Notes: generated by a model not told the origin, from the letters alone. Positions 7,264 through 15,523 are shown, counted from the first letter of the stretch. The stretch is 21,060 nucleotides of DNA from Alphaproteobacteria bacterium (GCA_023269645.1 JAHFPR010000009.1:1-21060), one strand, 5' to 3'. Made by a program: numbers and translations.

Positions 7264-8589
7264 ATGAAAATCCTCTTCATCCATCCCAATATGCCCGGCC
7301 AGTACAAGCATCTGGCGCGGATGCTCGCGGCCGATCCGGCGAACGAGGTGGTGTTCCTCACCAAGCCGAAGCCGGGCGTGGAGATTCCCGGTGTGCTGAA
7401 GGTGGAATATGAGGTTTCCCGCGAAGTGGACAAGGCCACGCACCGCTACCTCATCCCCGTGGAGCGCGGCATTTTCGTGGCGCAGGAAGTGTGGCGCGTC
7501 TGCAAGCAGATGAAGGATTCCGGGTTCACGCCGGATGTCATCTGCGGGCATCTCGGCTGGGGAGAGGGCTTTTTCCTCAAGGATATTTTCCTCGATACGC
7601 CGGTGCTCTCCCTGCTGGAATTTTTCTACGAGGCGCACGGCGCGGATGTGGGGTTCCTCGCCAATGTGGACGGCGAGGCAATGCAGGCCGACCAGGCCGC
7701 CAAGCTGCGCATCAAGAACATGATCCACCTTTCCAACCTCACCTGGTGCGACTGGGGCGTGACCCCTACCTATTTCCAGCTCGACCGGCATCCGAAAATT
7801 TTCCATCCGAAAATCTCGGTGCTGCACGATGGCGTGGATACCGATGCCGCGCGCCCCGGCAAGGGCAGCACGCTCACCCTCCCGAACGGGCTGAAGCTCT
7901 CGCCGCAGGATGAGGTGGTGACCTATATCTCCCGCAATTTCGAGCCTTACCGGGGGATTGATCCGTTCATGCGCGCGGCTTCCATCATCCAGAAACGCCG
8001 CCCGAACTGCCATATTATCATGGTGGGCGCAGACGGAGTCAGTTATGGCGCATCCCTCAAGCCCGGCGAGATTCCTTACCGCCAGCGGCTGCTGAAGGAA
8101 CTGCAATTTGATAAAGCGCGCCTGCATACGCTCGGCTTCCTTTCCTACGAGGAAATGCTCAAGGTGATGCAGATTTCCAGCGCGCATATTTACCTCACCG
8201 TGCCGTTCGTGCTTTCGTGGTCTATGATGGAGGCGATGGCGGCGGGGTGCGTGGTCATCGGTTCGGATACCGCGCCGGTGAGGGAGGTCATCCGCGATGG
8301 CGAGAATGGATTGCTGGTGGATTTCTTTTCTCCGGAGCAGATTGCGGATAAGGTGGATGAAGTGTTCGCGCACCGGGATAGAATGCGGGATATTCGCCAC
8401 GAGGCGCGGGAAACCATCCTGCAACGCTATGCGCTGGATAAAGTGCTGCCGCTGCATATGGAGCTGATCCGCGATCTCGCCGAGCGCAGGCTGCCGCCGC
8501 CGACCGCCGCACACATCGAGGCTATCAACCGGGAAGTGCTGAAGCAACGGCAGGAGGACGCGCATGAAAAAGCCCAGAAAACAGCATAA
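7264..8589 (+). CDS. Glycosyltransferase family 4 (GT-B fold)
   Basis: This enzyme would transfer a sugar from a nucleotide-sugar donor to a glycan or lipid-linked acceptor at the cytoplasmic face of the membrane. The 441 residues split into an N-terminal Rossmann domain that opens with MKILFIHPNMPGQ and contains GHLGWGEGFFL (95-105), and a C-terminal GT4 domain with VLHDGVD (186-192), a YxSRNFEPYRG segment, and the donor-binding stretch SWSMMEAMAAG...PVREVI (318-343). Glu323 and Glu341 are in place. The first Glu of the classical EX7E pair is Phe315 here. No strong ribosome binding site precedes the ATG. Its last 26 nt overlap the methyltransferase-like gene, so the two are likely co-translated. 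Donor and acceptor are unknown. Confidence 0.9.
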   Translation: MKILFIHPNMPGQYKHLARMLAADPANEVVFLTKPKPGVEIPGVLKVEYEVSREVDKATHRYLIPVERGIFVAQEVWRVCKQMKDSGFTPDVICGHLGWGEGFFLKDIFLDTPVLSLLEFFYEAHGADVGFLANVDGEAMQADQAAKLRIKNMIHLSNLTWCDWGVTPTYFQLDRHPKIFHPKISVLHDGVDTDAARPGKGSTLTLPNGLKLSPQDEVVTYISRNFEPYRGIDPFMRAASIIQKRRPNCHIIMVGADGVSYGASLKPGEIPYRQRLLKELQFDKARLHTLGFLSYEEMLKVMQISSAHIYLTVPFVLSWSMMEAMAAGCVVIGSDTAPVREVIRDGENGLLVDFFSPEQIADKVDEVFAHRDRMRDIRHEARETILQRYALDKVLPLHMELIRDLAERRLPPPTAAHIEAINREVLKQRQEDAHEKAQKTA

Positions 8590-9313
8590 GCCCAAAGCGA
8601 AGAAGGTGCAGAAGAAACCGGCGGTGCGGCAGGCGCAGTTGCCCGTGCGTCCTGTGGTGTTTCCGGCGCTTCCGGAAGGGAAAAAGCGTGTGCTGAATGT
8701 GGGGGGTGGTTCCGGAAAAGAGGGTGCGGTGCTCCACAAAACTTTCCGGACAGCGGAATGGGTGGAGGCGCGGCTGGGCGGCGTACCCGACATCATCGCC
8801 GAGTTGCGCGCATTGCCAACGGTTCCGGAGGGGAGCGTCGAGGCGGTGTGGTCTGCCCATAATCTTAACGCCGTGTCGGCGCAGGACGTGCCGCGTGTGC
8901 TGGCGGAATTTTACCGCGTGCTGAAGCCGGGCGGCCACGCGCTGCTCACCGTGCCGGATATTGAGAAAGTGGCGGAGGAAATTCCCAAAAAAGGGTTGGA
9001 AGCGACGCTTTACAAACAGGATTCTGGTGCGGTGAACGCGCTCGCCGCTTTGTATGGGGATCGTTCTCTGCCGTATAAAACGGGCTTCACCGCCGCGCTG
9101 CTCGCGCAACGGCTGAAGGAGGCGGGCTTCCTGAACATCAAGGTGCAGCGGCATGATTATGCGCTTGCGGCGATCGGCCATAAGCTCGCGCAGCGGACGG
9201 AACAGAATGCCCGCCCCAAAATCGTGCAGGAGGACATCAACGATTTCATGCGCAAGCGGGATGAGCTAGACCAGTCCCCGCAGCGGGAGTATGATTTTAC
9301 GTTCAGGAAGTAG
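8564..9313 (+). CDS. SAM-dependent methyltransferase-like protein with Lys-rich N-tail
   Basis: The 249-residue product has a very basic tail (residues 1-20, mostly Lys/Arg/Pro) followed by a class I methyltransferase-like fold. Motif I is LNVGGGSG (44-51), there is a PDIIAELRALP stretch (75-85), and the post-motif LKPGGHALLTVPD (120-132) is clear. The acidic residue expected after beta-2 seems to be Glu68 in WVEARL. The start is firm: AGGAGG at 8552-8557 lies 6 nt before ATG 8564. It starts inside the glycosyltransferase gene (26-nt overlap), so a joint role in modifying a glycan or its carrier is plausible. The substrate is unknown. The basic tail could bind nucleic acid or acidic membrane. 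Confidence 0.8.
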   Translation: MKKPRKQHKPKAKKVQKKPAVRQAQLPVRPVVFPALPEGKKRVLNVGGGSGKEGAVLHKTFRTAEWVEARLGGVPDIIAELRALPTVPEGSVEAVWSAHNLNAVSAQDVPRVLAEFYRVLKPGGHALLTVPDIEKVAEEIPKKGLEATLYKQDSGAVNALAALYGDRSLPYKTGFTAALLAQRLKEAGFLNIKVQRHDYALAAIGHKLAQRTEQNARPKIVQEDINDFMRKRDELDQSPQREYDFTFRK

Positions 9314-9327
9314 CGTGACCATTCAAC

Positions 9328-9411
9328 CTGTCATCCCCGGCTTGTCCGGGGATCTATGGCCAAGGGCTGAGTTGGTTGCCCTGGATCCCCGCATAACAGC
9401 GGGGATGACAG
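9328..9411. terminator. Nested palindromic element between convergent genes
   Basis: The outer arms ctgtcatccccg (9328-9339) and cggggatgacag (9400-9411) are perfect inverted repeats. Inside are two hairpins, atccccgg-cttgt-ccggggat (9333-9353) and atccccgc-ataaca-gcggggat (9385-9406). The two alternatives exclude each other. It lies between the stops of the methyltransferase-like gene and the fusion-protein gene and could terminate both. It belongs to the gtcat...atgac family of dispersed repeats. Confidence 0.7.
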
Positions 9412-9414
9412 TAA

Positions 9415-10995
9415 TCACTGCTCCTTGAATGCCCTGTCGAAATAGAGGGTGATGGGGTCGAACAGGTAGCGTAGCGGGGTTTTCGTGCCGGTGATGATCT
9501 GCACATCTGCCGCCATGCCGGGTTTGGCCTCCACCTTTTGCTCCAGCGTATCCAGAAATTTCTTATCCAGCTTGATGTAGGCCTTGTAATAAGGCGGAGT
9601 GGGGGACATGGAGCGATCCTCAAACCGGTCGGCGGAAATATAGGTCACCTCGCCCTTCAGCGCAGGAACGCGCCGTGATTTATAGGCACTGAGCCGCACC
9701 ATAGCGGGCAATCCTTCGTGTACGAGATCAATATCCTGGGGCTGGATGCGTGCCTCGATAATTTTTTCCTCGTCGTTCGGCACAATGTACATCAGCGGCG
9801 CGTTGGCCTGGATGACCCCGCCCACCGTATGTACCTCCAGCCCTGTCACGCGGCCTTCCGAGGGCGAGGCGATCAGGATGCGGTCGAGGGTATCTTTAGT
9901 GGCGGTGATGCGCTCGCGCACGTCGGCGATCTGCGTCTGGATTTTTTTGAGATCGTCGAGCACCTTGCTGAGGGTATCATTGCGCACGTTGAGAATGGCG
10001 AGCTTGTTCTCGGCGATATTCTGGCCGCTTCTGGCCTGCTGTGCCTGATAATCCCCGCGCTTTCCCTGTAGTTCCGCTTCCGTGCGCTGCAGTTCGAGCA
10101 GACGGGGCTTCACCGCCTGGCCGCTCGCCACCAGTTTCCGGACGGCGAAGATTTCCTCGTCAATGAGCTTGAGCTGCGCATCGGCGGAAGTTTCCTCCGA
10201 CTTGAGTGCCTCAATCTCCTGCTCATACTGCAGAACGCGCTGCTCCAGCACCCCGACCTGCCCCTCCACCGATTTGCGGCGGTAGGCGAACAATTGCTTC
10301 TCCGCGTCCACCACCTTGGCAACATTCTCTTTGGAACCAAGATCCCAGATGTCTGCGGGGAAGGTGACGCTCTCTGCGTTATCGCGCTCGGCCATCAGGC
10401 GCGCTTCCTCGGCGCGGGCGATCAGCAGCTGCCCGGTGTAAATCTGCCACGATGCGCGCGCCTGCGTATCGTCCAGCCGGATGAGCGGATCGTCCTTTTT
10501 TACCGTATCGCCTTCCTTCACCAGAATTTCCGCCACGATGCCGCCCTGCAGGTGCTCCACGGATTTCTTGTTGGAATTGACGATGACTTTGCCCGGCGCA
10601 ACCGCCGCGCTGTTGAGCGGTGCAAGTGCCGCCCAGGCAAAACCGAACACGAAGAAAAGCAGGAACAGCCATACCCCGACACGCACCGGGCCGTTGGTTG
10701 CTTCCAGTGCCTCGTTGGTATAGCGGTGGGAGCGCGGGCGGATCAGGAATCCGATGGCGTTATCCACCCTCGTAACATAGGGTTCGAGTGCCGGGCCGTC
10801 CGCATACCGGGTGATGGCACGTTCCGAGCGCACGGCGAGGCTCAGCTTTTCTTTCGGTTCCTGGCCATCGCCGGAAGGCGAAAAAGCAGATGCACCGCCG
10901 GAAGGTGCGGAAGAAGATGTGGCAGAAGATTTGCGCCGGAACAGGCCGCCGATGCGGGAGAATGCGGTGGAACGGGCGGGGGTGGAAATATTCAT
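9415..10995 (-). CDS. Type I secretion membrane fusion protein (HlyD/PrtE family)
   Basis: This protein links the inner-membrane ABC exporter to an outer-membrane channel across the periplasm. It has 526 residues, longer than the usual 430-480, owing to a cytoplasmic N-terminal extension of about 100 residues rich in Ser/Ala/Gly. One membrane helix follows (about 105-124), then the first half of a lipoyl/barrel-sandwich domain (GGIVAEILVKEGD, about 151-163). A long alpha-helical hairpin (about 180-370) comes next, then the second half with SPSEGRVTGLEVHTVGG, and a beta-barrel ending in LYFDRAFKEQ. GGAGG lies 8 nt before the ATG. The start is 1 nt after the stop of the ABC exporter gene, so the two are translationally coupled. 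No TolC-like gene is in the window. Confidence 0.93.
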   Translation of the reverse strand: MNISTPARSTAFSRIGGLFRRKSSATSSSAPSGGASAFSPSGDGQEPKEKLSLAVRSERAITRYADGPALEPYVTRVDNAIGFLIRPRSHRYTNEALEATNGPVRVGVWLFLLFFVFGFAWAALAPLNSAAVAPGKVIVNSNKKSVEHLQGGIVAEILVKEGDTVKKDDPLIRLDDTQARASWQIYTGQLLIARAEEARLMAERDNAESVTFPADIWDLGSKENVAKVVDAEKQLFAYRRKSVEGQVGVLEQRVLQYEQEIEALKSEETSADAQLKLIDEEIFAVRKLVASGQAVKPRLLELQRTEAELQGKRGDYQAQQARSGQNIAENKLAILNVRNDTLSKVLDDLKKIQTQIADVRERITATKDTLDRILIASPSEGRVTGLEVHTVGGVIQANAPLMYIVPNDEEKIIEARIQPQDIDLVHEGLPAMVRLSAYKSRRVPALKGEVTYISADRFEDRSMSPTPPYYKAYIKLDKKFLDTLEQKVEAKPGMAADVQIITGTKTPLRYLFDPITLYFDRAFKEQ

Positions 10996-10996
10996 G

Positions 10997-12802
10997 TTAC
11001 GCGCCTCCAGGTTGGCCGATTTGCGCTATCTTTGGCGGCTGCGCGGGCTGAGATGGCTGCGCTGCCGCCCCCTGTGCCGCGCCGCGCAGCTTGGCCAGCA
11101 CTTCCTGTGCCTTGCCGAATTCGGCGACCGTGCCGTCCCTCAACACCATGATCTTATCCACAAAACCAAGCACGGCGGGGCGGTGCGAGATGATGACCGT
11201 GGTGATGCCCAGTGCCTTGGCGTTCTTGAGCGCGGCGACCAGCGCATTTTCACCTGCTTCGTCCAGGTTGGAGTTGGGTTCGTCCAGCACCATGAATTTC
11301 GGCTTGCCGTAAAACGCGCGGGCGAGGCCGATGCGCTGCCGCTGCCCGGCGGAAAGTTTGGAGCCGCCTATCCCGATGGGGGTGTCGTAGCCTTGGGCCA
11401 AGCGCAGGATCATATCGTGCGCGCCGGAAACCTGCGCGGCGGCGATGACCTCTTCGTCCGGTGCGTTTTTCTGCATCCGGGCGAGATTCTCGCGCACCGT
11501 GCCGTCGAACAGCTCCACATCCTGCGGCAGGTAGCCCACAAACTTCCCGAACTGGTCGCGCTTCCAGGTGTAAACATCCGCGCTATCCAGCCGCACTTCG
11601 CCGGAATTGGCCTTGTAGACTCCCACCATCAGCTTGGCGAGCGTGGATTTCCCCGCCGCGCTGGGGCCGATGATGCCGAGTGCCTCACCGGGGTTCAGCG
11701 CGAACTGCACGCCTTTCAGCACGGCGACCTGCGAGCCAGGCGGCGCATAAACGAGTTTTTCCACCGAAAGCCGGCCTTCCGGGGCGGGGAGATCAATCGT
11801 GCCGGGACGCTCCGGCAGCATATGGATTTTCTGCTGCAGCCGATCATAGGCCTTGCGCGCGCCGGCGATGGAACTCCACGCCGCGATGGATTGCTCGAAG
11901 GGCGCAAGAGCGCGCGCCACGATGATGCCGCCGGCGATGATGCCGCCGAATGTCATCTCGTTGTGGATGGCAAGGTAAGCCCCGCTGCCGGTGACGGCAA
12001 TCTGCAGCAGCATCCGGATGACCTTTACCACGGCACTGATGACGGCGGAACGGTTGCTCGCAAGCGATTGCGCCGCAACGACCAGTTTATTCTGTTCCTG
12101 CCAGTTGGTGACGATGGCATCCATCATCCCCATCGCTTCGATGACTTCGGAGTTGCGCGCGGAGGTTTCCACCATGTTCAGGGAGCGTATCTGTTGTTCA
12201 TTCGCCTCGCCGAGCGCGCTCTTGACTGCCTTTTCGTTGAAAAGGGCGGCGATGAAAAGGATGATGCCCCCCACCAGCGCAATCGTTCCCGGCACGGGAT
12301 GGATGGCGTATAGCACCAGAATATAGATGAACGCCCACGGCACATCGAACAGTGTGCTCAGGGCTGCACCTGTCAGGAAGGCCTTGAGCGTGGCGAAATC
12401 CCGAAGGCTCTGGCTGCCGCTGCTGCCGGGCATAACGGCGGTGGCCGAGAGGGAATTCATCAGCAGGCGGCTGCTTATCTTGCGGTCGAACCATTCGCCG
12501 AGCTGCACCAGCACCAGGCTGCGCAGCCCCGTGAAAATCCCCAGCACGATCAGCGAACCCACCACCACCAGGCTCAGCATGGCGAGGGTTTCCATGCTCT
12601 GGCTTGAGATGACGCGATCCATCACCTGCAAGCTGTACAAGGGTACGACCAGCATCAGCAGGTTGACCGCCAGGCTGAACAGGAACACATACCAGAATAC
12701 GCGCCGGGAGGTCTGAATGGCCTCCTCAAGAAAAGTTTTACCCTGGGGTCTGCCCGACCGGGATTGACCCGCCTGGGGTTGGCCTGTCTGTGCCTTTGCC
12801 AT
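10997..12802 (-). CDS. Type I secretion ABC permease/ATPase (PrtD family)
   Basis: This fused membrane and ATPase subunit of a type I secretion system would export proteins bearing a C-terminal signal, such as RTX proteins. The 601 residues contain a short Gln/Gly-rich cytoplasmic start, a membrane domain with about six helices (about 36-315), and a nucleotide-binding domain. Walker A is GPSAAGKST (379-387), the signature LSAGQ (483-487), Walker B MVLDE (504-508), and the switch His540. There is no N-terminal C39-like peptidase domain, which fits the PrtD group rather than HlyB. The last 30 residues are Pro/Gln/Ala-rich. It is the first gene of the operon with the membrane fusion protein; the substrate is not identifiable here. 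Confidence 0.94.
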   Translation of the reverse strand: MAKAQTGQPQAGQSRSGRPQGKTFLEEAIQTSRRVFWYVFLFSLAVNLLMLVVPLYSLQVMDRVISSQSMETLAMLSLVVVGSLIVLGIFTGLRSLVLVQLGEWFDRKISSRLLMNSLSATAVMPGSSGSQSLRDFATLKAFLTGAALSTLFDVPWAFIYILVLYAIHPVPGTIALVGGIILFIAALFNEKAVKSALGEANEQQIRSLNMVETSARNSEVIEAMGMMDAIVTNWQEQNKLVVAAQSLASNRSAVISAVVKVIRMLLQIAVTGSGAYLAIHNEMTFGGIIAGGIIVARALAPFEQSIAAWSSIAGARKAYDRLQQKIHMLPERPGTIDLPAPEGRLSVEKLVYAPPGSQVAVLKGVQFALNPGEALGIIGPSAAGKSTLAKLMVGVYKANSGEVRLDSADVYTWKRDQFGKFVGYLPQDVELFDGTVRENLARMQKNAPDEEVIAAAQVSGAHDMILRLAQGYDTPIGIGGSKLSAGQRQRIGLARAFYGKPKFMVLDEPNSNLDEAGENALVAALKNAKALGITTVIISHRPAVLGFVDKIMVLRDGTVAEFGKAQEVLAKLRGAAQGAAAQPSQPAQPPKIAQIGQPGGA

Positions 12803-12846
12803 AATGCGGCCCTTCCGGTTGTCGGCTGCTGAAAACTACGGATGCT

Positions 12847-12874
12847 TATATAATGGTATCCCCCCGCTTTTCAA
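12847..12874 (-). promoter_or_regulatory. Promoter for the type I secretion operon
   Basis: On the minus strand TTGAAA (12869-12874), a 16-nt spacer and TATATA (12847-12852) precede the ABC exporter gene. The -35 box lies in the loop of an inverted repeat, atccccc/gggggat, which is placed just after the upstream minus-strand gene and may also act as its terminator. Confidence 0.55.
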
Positions 12875-12896
12875 GTGGGGGATGGAAAAATACCCC

Positions 12897-13451
12897 CTAG
12901 TCGAAAAAGACATTATCTGAAGGCGCGCTGGTGCGGCATCTGGTGGAGGTCATAAGCGTGACTTTCGCCGGGTCATATGGCTGGCTGGGCGCGACTTCTT
13001 CCATGCTGTTCGCGCTCTTGATGCCGAACGTATCAATTTCCGCGCGGAGCAACACCAGATAGCGCAGGTCTTCATCGGTGACGTTGGGGAAATATTCCCG
13101 GAGGGAATTCCGCACACTCTTGTCGAACAGCACCTCGCGCTCTTTGGCGATGAGTGCCTGGCAGGAGGTTTTGGTGTTATATGTACCACTAGCGCGGGCA
13201 CGCAGGATAATGGCGATCCTGGATTTTCCCACCTCCCACTTCACTTCCTGCGTATCTACATATAAATGATATTCTTCCCGCAGGTCGGATTTTGTCAGCT
13301 TTTCCTGTTCGGCAAGCCTATCCTTCAGGGCATCGTAGCCTTTATCGAAGATATTGCGATTGTCCTTGTCTTTCAGCCAGACTACCCCAGCCTCCGCCGC
13401 CGCAGAAAACAGCAGGAGAAATGGAAGCAGCAGGGTGAGCAGGGCGCGCAT
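12897..13451 (-). CDS. Secreted or periplasmic protein of unknown function
   Basis: The 184-residue product starts with a clear Sec signal (a hydrophobic stretch from about 3 to 17, then AAAEA before GVVW). The mature part is charged and mixed alpha/beta in appearance, with two cysteines (in TSCQAL and STRCRTS) that could form a disulfide. I recognise no family. It starts 2 nt after the dps stop codon, so it is co-transcribed with dps and perhaps translationally coupled. The type I secretion operon lies downstream on the same strand behind its own promoter. The cleavable signal argues against it being a type I secretion substrate. Confidence 0.75.
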   Translation of the reverse strand: MRALLTLLLPFLLLFSAAAEAGVVWLKDKDNRNIFDKGYDALKDRLAEQEKLTKSDLREEYHLYVDTQEVKWEVGKSRIAIILRARASGTYNTKTSCQALIAKEREVLFDKSVRNSLREYFPNVTDEDLRYLVLLRAEIDTFGIKSANSMEEVAPSQPYDPAKVTLMTSTRCRTSAPSDNVFFD

Positions 13452-13453
13452 GG

Positions 13454-13909
13454 CTACAGGCTGCTTTCCAGCATCCAGCGGTGCTTGTCGTGCGCCGCGA
13501 TGCGGGTGATGAGAATATCCGATGTGGCTTCGTCCCCCGCTTTCTCGGAAATCGCGAGTGCCTTGTTAAGCGTCGCAGTCACCGCTGCATGATCCGCCGC
13601 AAGTTGCTTCACGCCTGCGGGGGCGGTAACGATGCCTTCCCCGGCTTCGGCAAGGGTGGTGAGCGCGGCGAACGCCTTGAAACTGCCGGGCGCGGGTTCA
13701 CCCAGCGCGCGGATGCGTTCGGCGATTTCATCAATGGCGGCGGCAAGTTCGGCATATTGAGCACCGAACATCTCGTGGAGCGGTTTGAAATGCGGCCCCG
13801 TGATGTTCCAGTGGTGATTCTGGGTTTTGAGGTAAAGCACGTAACTATCCGCCAGCACCTGTTTCAGCGCGGCGGTGACGGGGGTATTGCTCTTGTTGCT
13901 TGCAGCCAT
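13454..13909 (-). CDS. dps: Dps family ferritin-like DNA-protection protein
   Basis: Dps forms 12-subunit shells that oxidise and store iron, and in many species bind DNA, protecting it during oxidative or starvation stress. The 151-residue length is typical. The inter-subunit ferroxidase ligands are all present with the spacing of E. coli Dps: His33 (in NHHWN), His45 (in PLHEMF), Asp60 and Glu64 (in DEIAER). The N-terminal tail is short with few lysines (MAASNKSN), so DNA binding is uncertain. It forms a two-gene unit with the secreted protein. A likely promoter lies at 13941-13968. Confidence 0.95.
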   Translation of the reverse strand: MAASNKSNTPVTAALKQVLADSYVLYLKTQNHHWNITGPHFKPLHEMFGAQYAELAAAIDEIAERIRALGEPAPGSFKAFAALTTLAEAGEGIVTAPAGVKQLAADHAAVTATLNKALAISEKAGDEATSDILITRIAAHDKHRWMLESSL

Positions 13910-13940
13910 GCTCCTCTTTCTCCCGGTGGGTTATATAGCC

Positions 13941-13968
13941 ACTGTACAACCGTTCCGGACGCTGTCAA
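13941..13968 (-). promoter_or_regulatory. Promoter for dps
   Basis: On the minus strand a perfect TTGACA (13963-13968), a 16-nt spacer and TACAGT (13941-13946, 4 of 6) lie about 32 nt before the dps ATG. A 21-bp perfect hairpin begins 18 bp upstream of the -35 box and might be an operator or an insulating terminator. Confidence 0.5.
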
Positions 13969-13985
13969 GCGGTATGCAGCCTGAT

Positions 13986-14126
13986 ATAGTCATACCCGAT
14001 AAAAATCTTACATTTTTATCGGGTATGACTATGAAAACCAACTCCGAAAGAGTTGGTTTTCCGCGCCGGAGGCAGCGTATACCAAATAATATTCTGTAAG
14101 AATATTATTTGGAAACACTATAGTGT
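13986..14126. repeat. Cluster of three perfect hairpins plus a palindrome
   Basis: The first has 21-bp arms, 13986-14006 and 14012-14032, with loop cttac. The second is gaaaaccaactc (14033-14044)/gagttggttttc (14050-14061), loop cgaaa, starting at the very next base. The third is ccaaataatattc (14082-14094)/gaatattatttgg (14100-14112), loop tgtaa. The 12-nt palindrome acactatagtgt is at 14115-14126. All three loops are 5 nt and no arm has a mismatch. The stem sequences are unrelated to each other. Confidence 0.9.
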
Positions 14127-14128
14127 AC

Positions 14129-14203
14129 GGAGGTGAATAAAATCAGTTGTTATCAACGATAGTTTGATCTACTATAAGTAGTAAAATCAGCTATCGGCTA
14201 TCG
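14129..14203 (+). promoter_or_regulatory. Structured leader of the hybrid kinase gene with an orphan ribosome binding site
   Basis: GGAGGTGA (14129-14136) is an excellent ribosome binding site but no ATG follows at a usable distance. Only a six-codon frame from TTG 14145 is possible. Downstream, cgatag (14157-14162), ttgat (14164-14168) and ctact (14169-14173) can pair with agtag (14177-14181), atcag (14186-14190) and ctatcg (14191-14196). A second ctatcg at 14198-14203 competes for the same partner. The kinase ATG at 14216 has no ribosome binding site of its own. Confidence 0.45.
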
Positions 14204-14215
14204 CACAGATTACAA

Positions 14216-15361
14216 ATGCCCAACACCGTCGCGCGGCAGAAGAAGTTGCAGATTCTCATCGTTGACGACAATGAGATGGATAATGAGCTTTACCGCTATT
14301 TCCTGCAGCACGATGCCACGTACCCCTATCAAATTTCCGCCGCCTATACCGCCTCGGATGCCCGCGCCTTTCTGCAACAGCATACGCCGGATTGCATTAT
14401 TCTCGATTACCACCTGCCGGATACAGAGGGATTTGGATTCCTGACGGAGCTGGCGCAGGATGATCGTTACTGCATCGTGATGCTGACCGGAGATATGGAG
14501 CGTGGGCTTGCTATCCGGGCACTCAAGCTGGGGGCGGCGGAATATCTGGAGAAATCCGAGTGCAGTCCTTCCACCTTTGCCCGCACGGTGCGCTATGCCA
14601 TTGAGCGGCATCGCGCCCGGCAGGAGTTTCTCCGCGTCAGCCGCGAGATGGATAAGCAGAAGGAAATGAACACGCTCCAGCACGAGTTCAGTGCCATTGC
14701 ATCGCATGAAATCCGCAGTTCCATCGCCTCCATCCATATGGCAATCGCGCTGATAGAGAAGCGGCAATCGCCGGATGTGGAGGCCTGTTCGCCCTACCTG
14801 GTGCGCATTCGGGAATCCTGCGGGCGCATTATCAACCTGGTGGATAACACACTGAAGCTCTCGGAAATCGAGCACCGGGGTAAAATTGATTACCAGCCCA
14901 TCCGTTTTTCCCTGAAAAAGATGATGGAAAAACTGTTGGAGCATTATACCGAACTCTATCAGGATAGAATTTTCCGGTACGATCTCACCCAGATGCCGGA
15001 GGATTTTCGTGGCGACCCGATGCTCTGCGAGCAGGTATTCTCCAACCTGCTCTCCAACGCCGTGAAATATACGCCGGAAGGGCGCAGTATCGAAATCGGC
15101 TCCGCTCCGACCGGAACGGAGAGTTTCGAGGTGTATGTGAAGGACGAGGGCATCGGCATTCCGCAAGAGAACCTCGACAAGCTCTTCTCCAAATTCTATC
15201 GTGCCGATAACGCGCGCGGCATCGGGGGAAGCGGCCTGGGGTTGCACCTCGCTAAAATGCTGGTGGAGGAGCATAAAGGCTCCATCGGCGTTTCCAGCGA
15301 ACCCGGCAAAGGCACGACCTTTGTGGTAAAACTGCCCAGGACACAGCCCCGCGCGGCGTGA
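14216..15361 (+). CDS. Receiver-histidine kinase hybrid (REC-HisKA-HATPase)
   Basis: This soluble 381-residue signalling protein has an N-terminal receiver domain (about 10-130) with acidic pair Asp17/Asp18, phospho-acceptor Asp64 (ILDYHLPD), Thr91 and Lys113. A helical linker follows, then HisKA with the phosphorylatable His164 in ASHEIRSS. The catalytic ATPase domain has an N-box with Asn277/Asn281 (FSNLLSNAVKY), a G1 box DEGIGIP (310-316), LFSKFYRA, and a G2 box GGSGLGL (337-343). There is no membrane segment or sensor domain, so input probably comes by phosphorylation of the receiver from another kinase. It is divergent from dps across a strongly structured spacer. The gene after it on the same strand encodes a degenerate receiver, a possible partner. 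Confidence 0.93.
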   Translation: MPNTVARQKKLQILIVDDNEMDNELYRYFLQHDATYPYQISAAYTASDARAFLQQHTPDCIILDYHLPDTEGFGFLTELAQDDRYCIVMLTGDMERGLAIRALKLGAAEYLEKSECSPSTFARTVRYAIERHRARQEFLRVSREMDKQKEMNTLQHEFSAIASHEIRSSIASIHMAIALIEKRQSPDVEACSPYLVRIRESCGRIINLVDNTLKLSEIEHRGKIDYQPIRFSLKKMMEKLLEHYTELYQDRIFRYDLTQMPEDFRGDPMLCEQVFSNLLSNAVKYTPEGRSIEIGSAPTGTESFEVYVKDEGIGIPQENLDKLFSKFYRADNARGIGGSGLGLHLAKMLVEEHKGSIGVSSEPGKGTTFVVKLPRTQPRAA

Positions 15362-15523
15362 AACCAGCCCAGCCCAGCGTAGTGTGCGGATGATGATGCG
15401 GAACAGGCTGTTTGTCCCAGAATGGCGCAGGTACAGATCGGGCAGATCAGCGTCGCCGCGACTCATATCGCTACATCATACTGTAAAATAAAGATAATTT
15501 TCAATGGCACGGGGCTTGCAACA

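Noticed and set aside
7192..8796. 534-codon minus-strand frame opposite the glycosyltransferase and methyltransferase-like genes
   Set aside because: The product is rich in His/Arg without domain signatures, as expected for a shadow frame; both plus-strand genes have family motifs.
10811..12313. 500-codon plus-strand frame opposite the type I secretion operon
   Set aside because: Antisense to the ABC exporter and fusion protein, no motifs, no ribosome binding site.
12897..13451. Substrate of the type I secretion system
   Set aside because: It has a cleavable N-terminal signal, no glycine-rich calcium-binding repeats, and is small; type I substrates carry a C-terminal signal instead.
14210..15466. 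418-codon minus-strand frame opposite the hybrid kinase
   Set aside because: Shadow of a gene in which all kinase and receiver motifs are intact.
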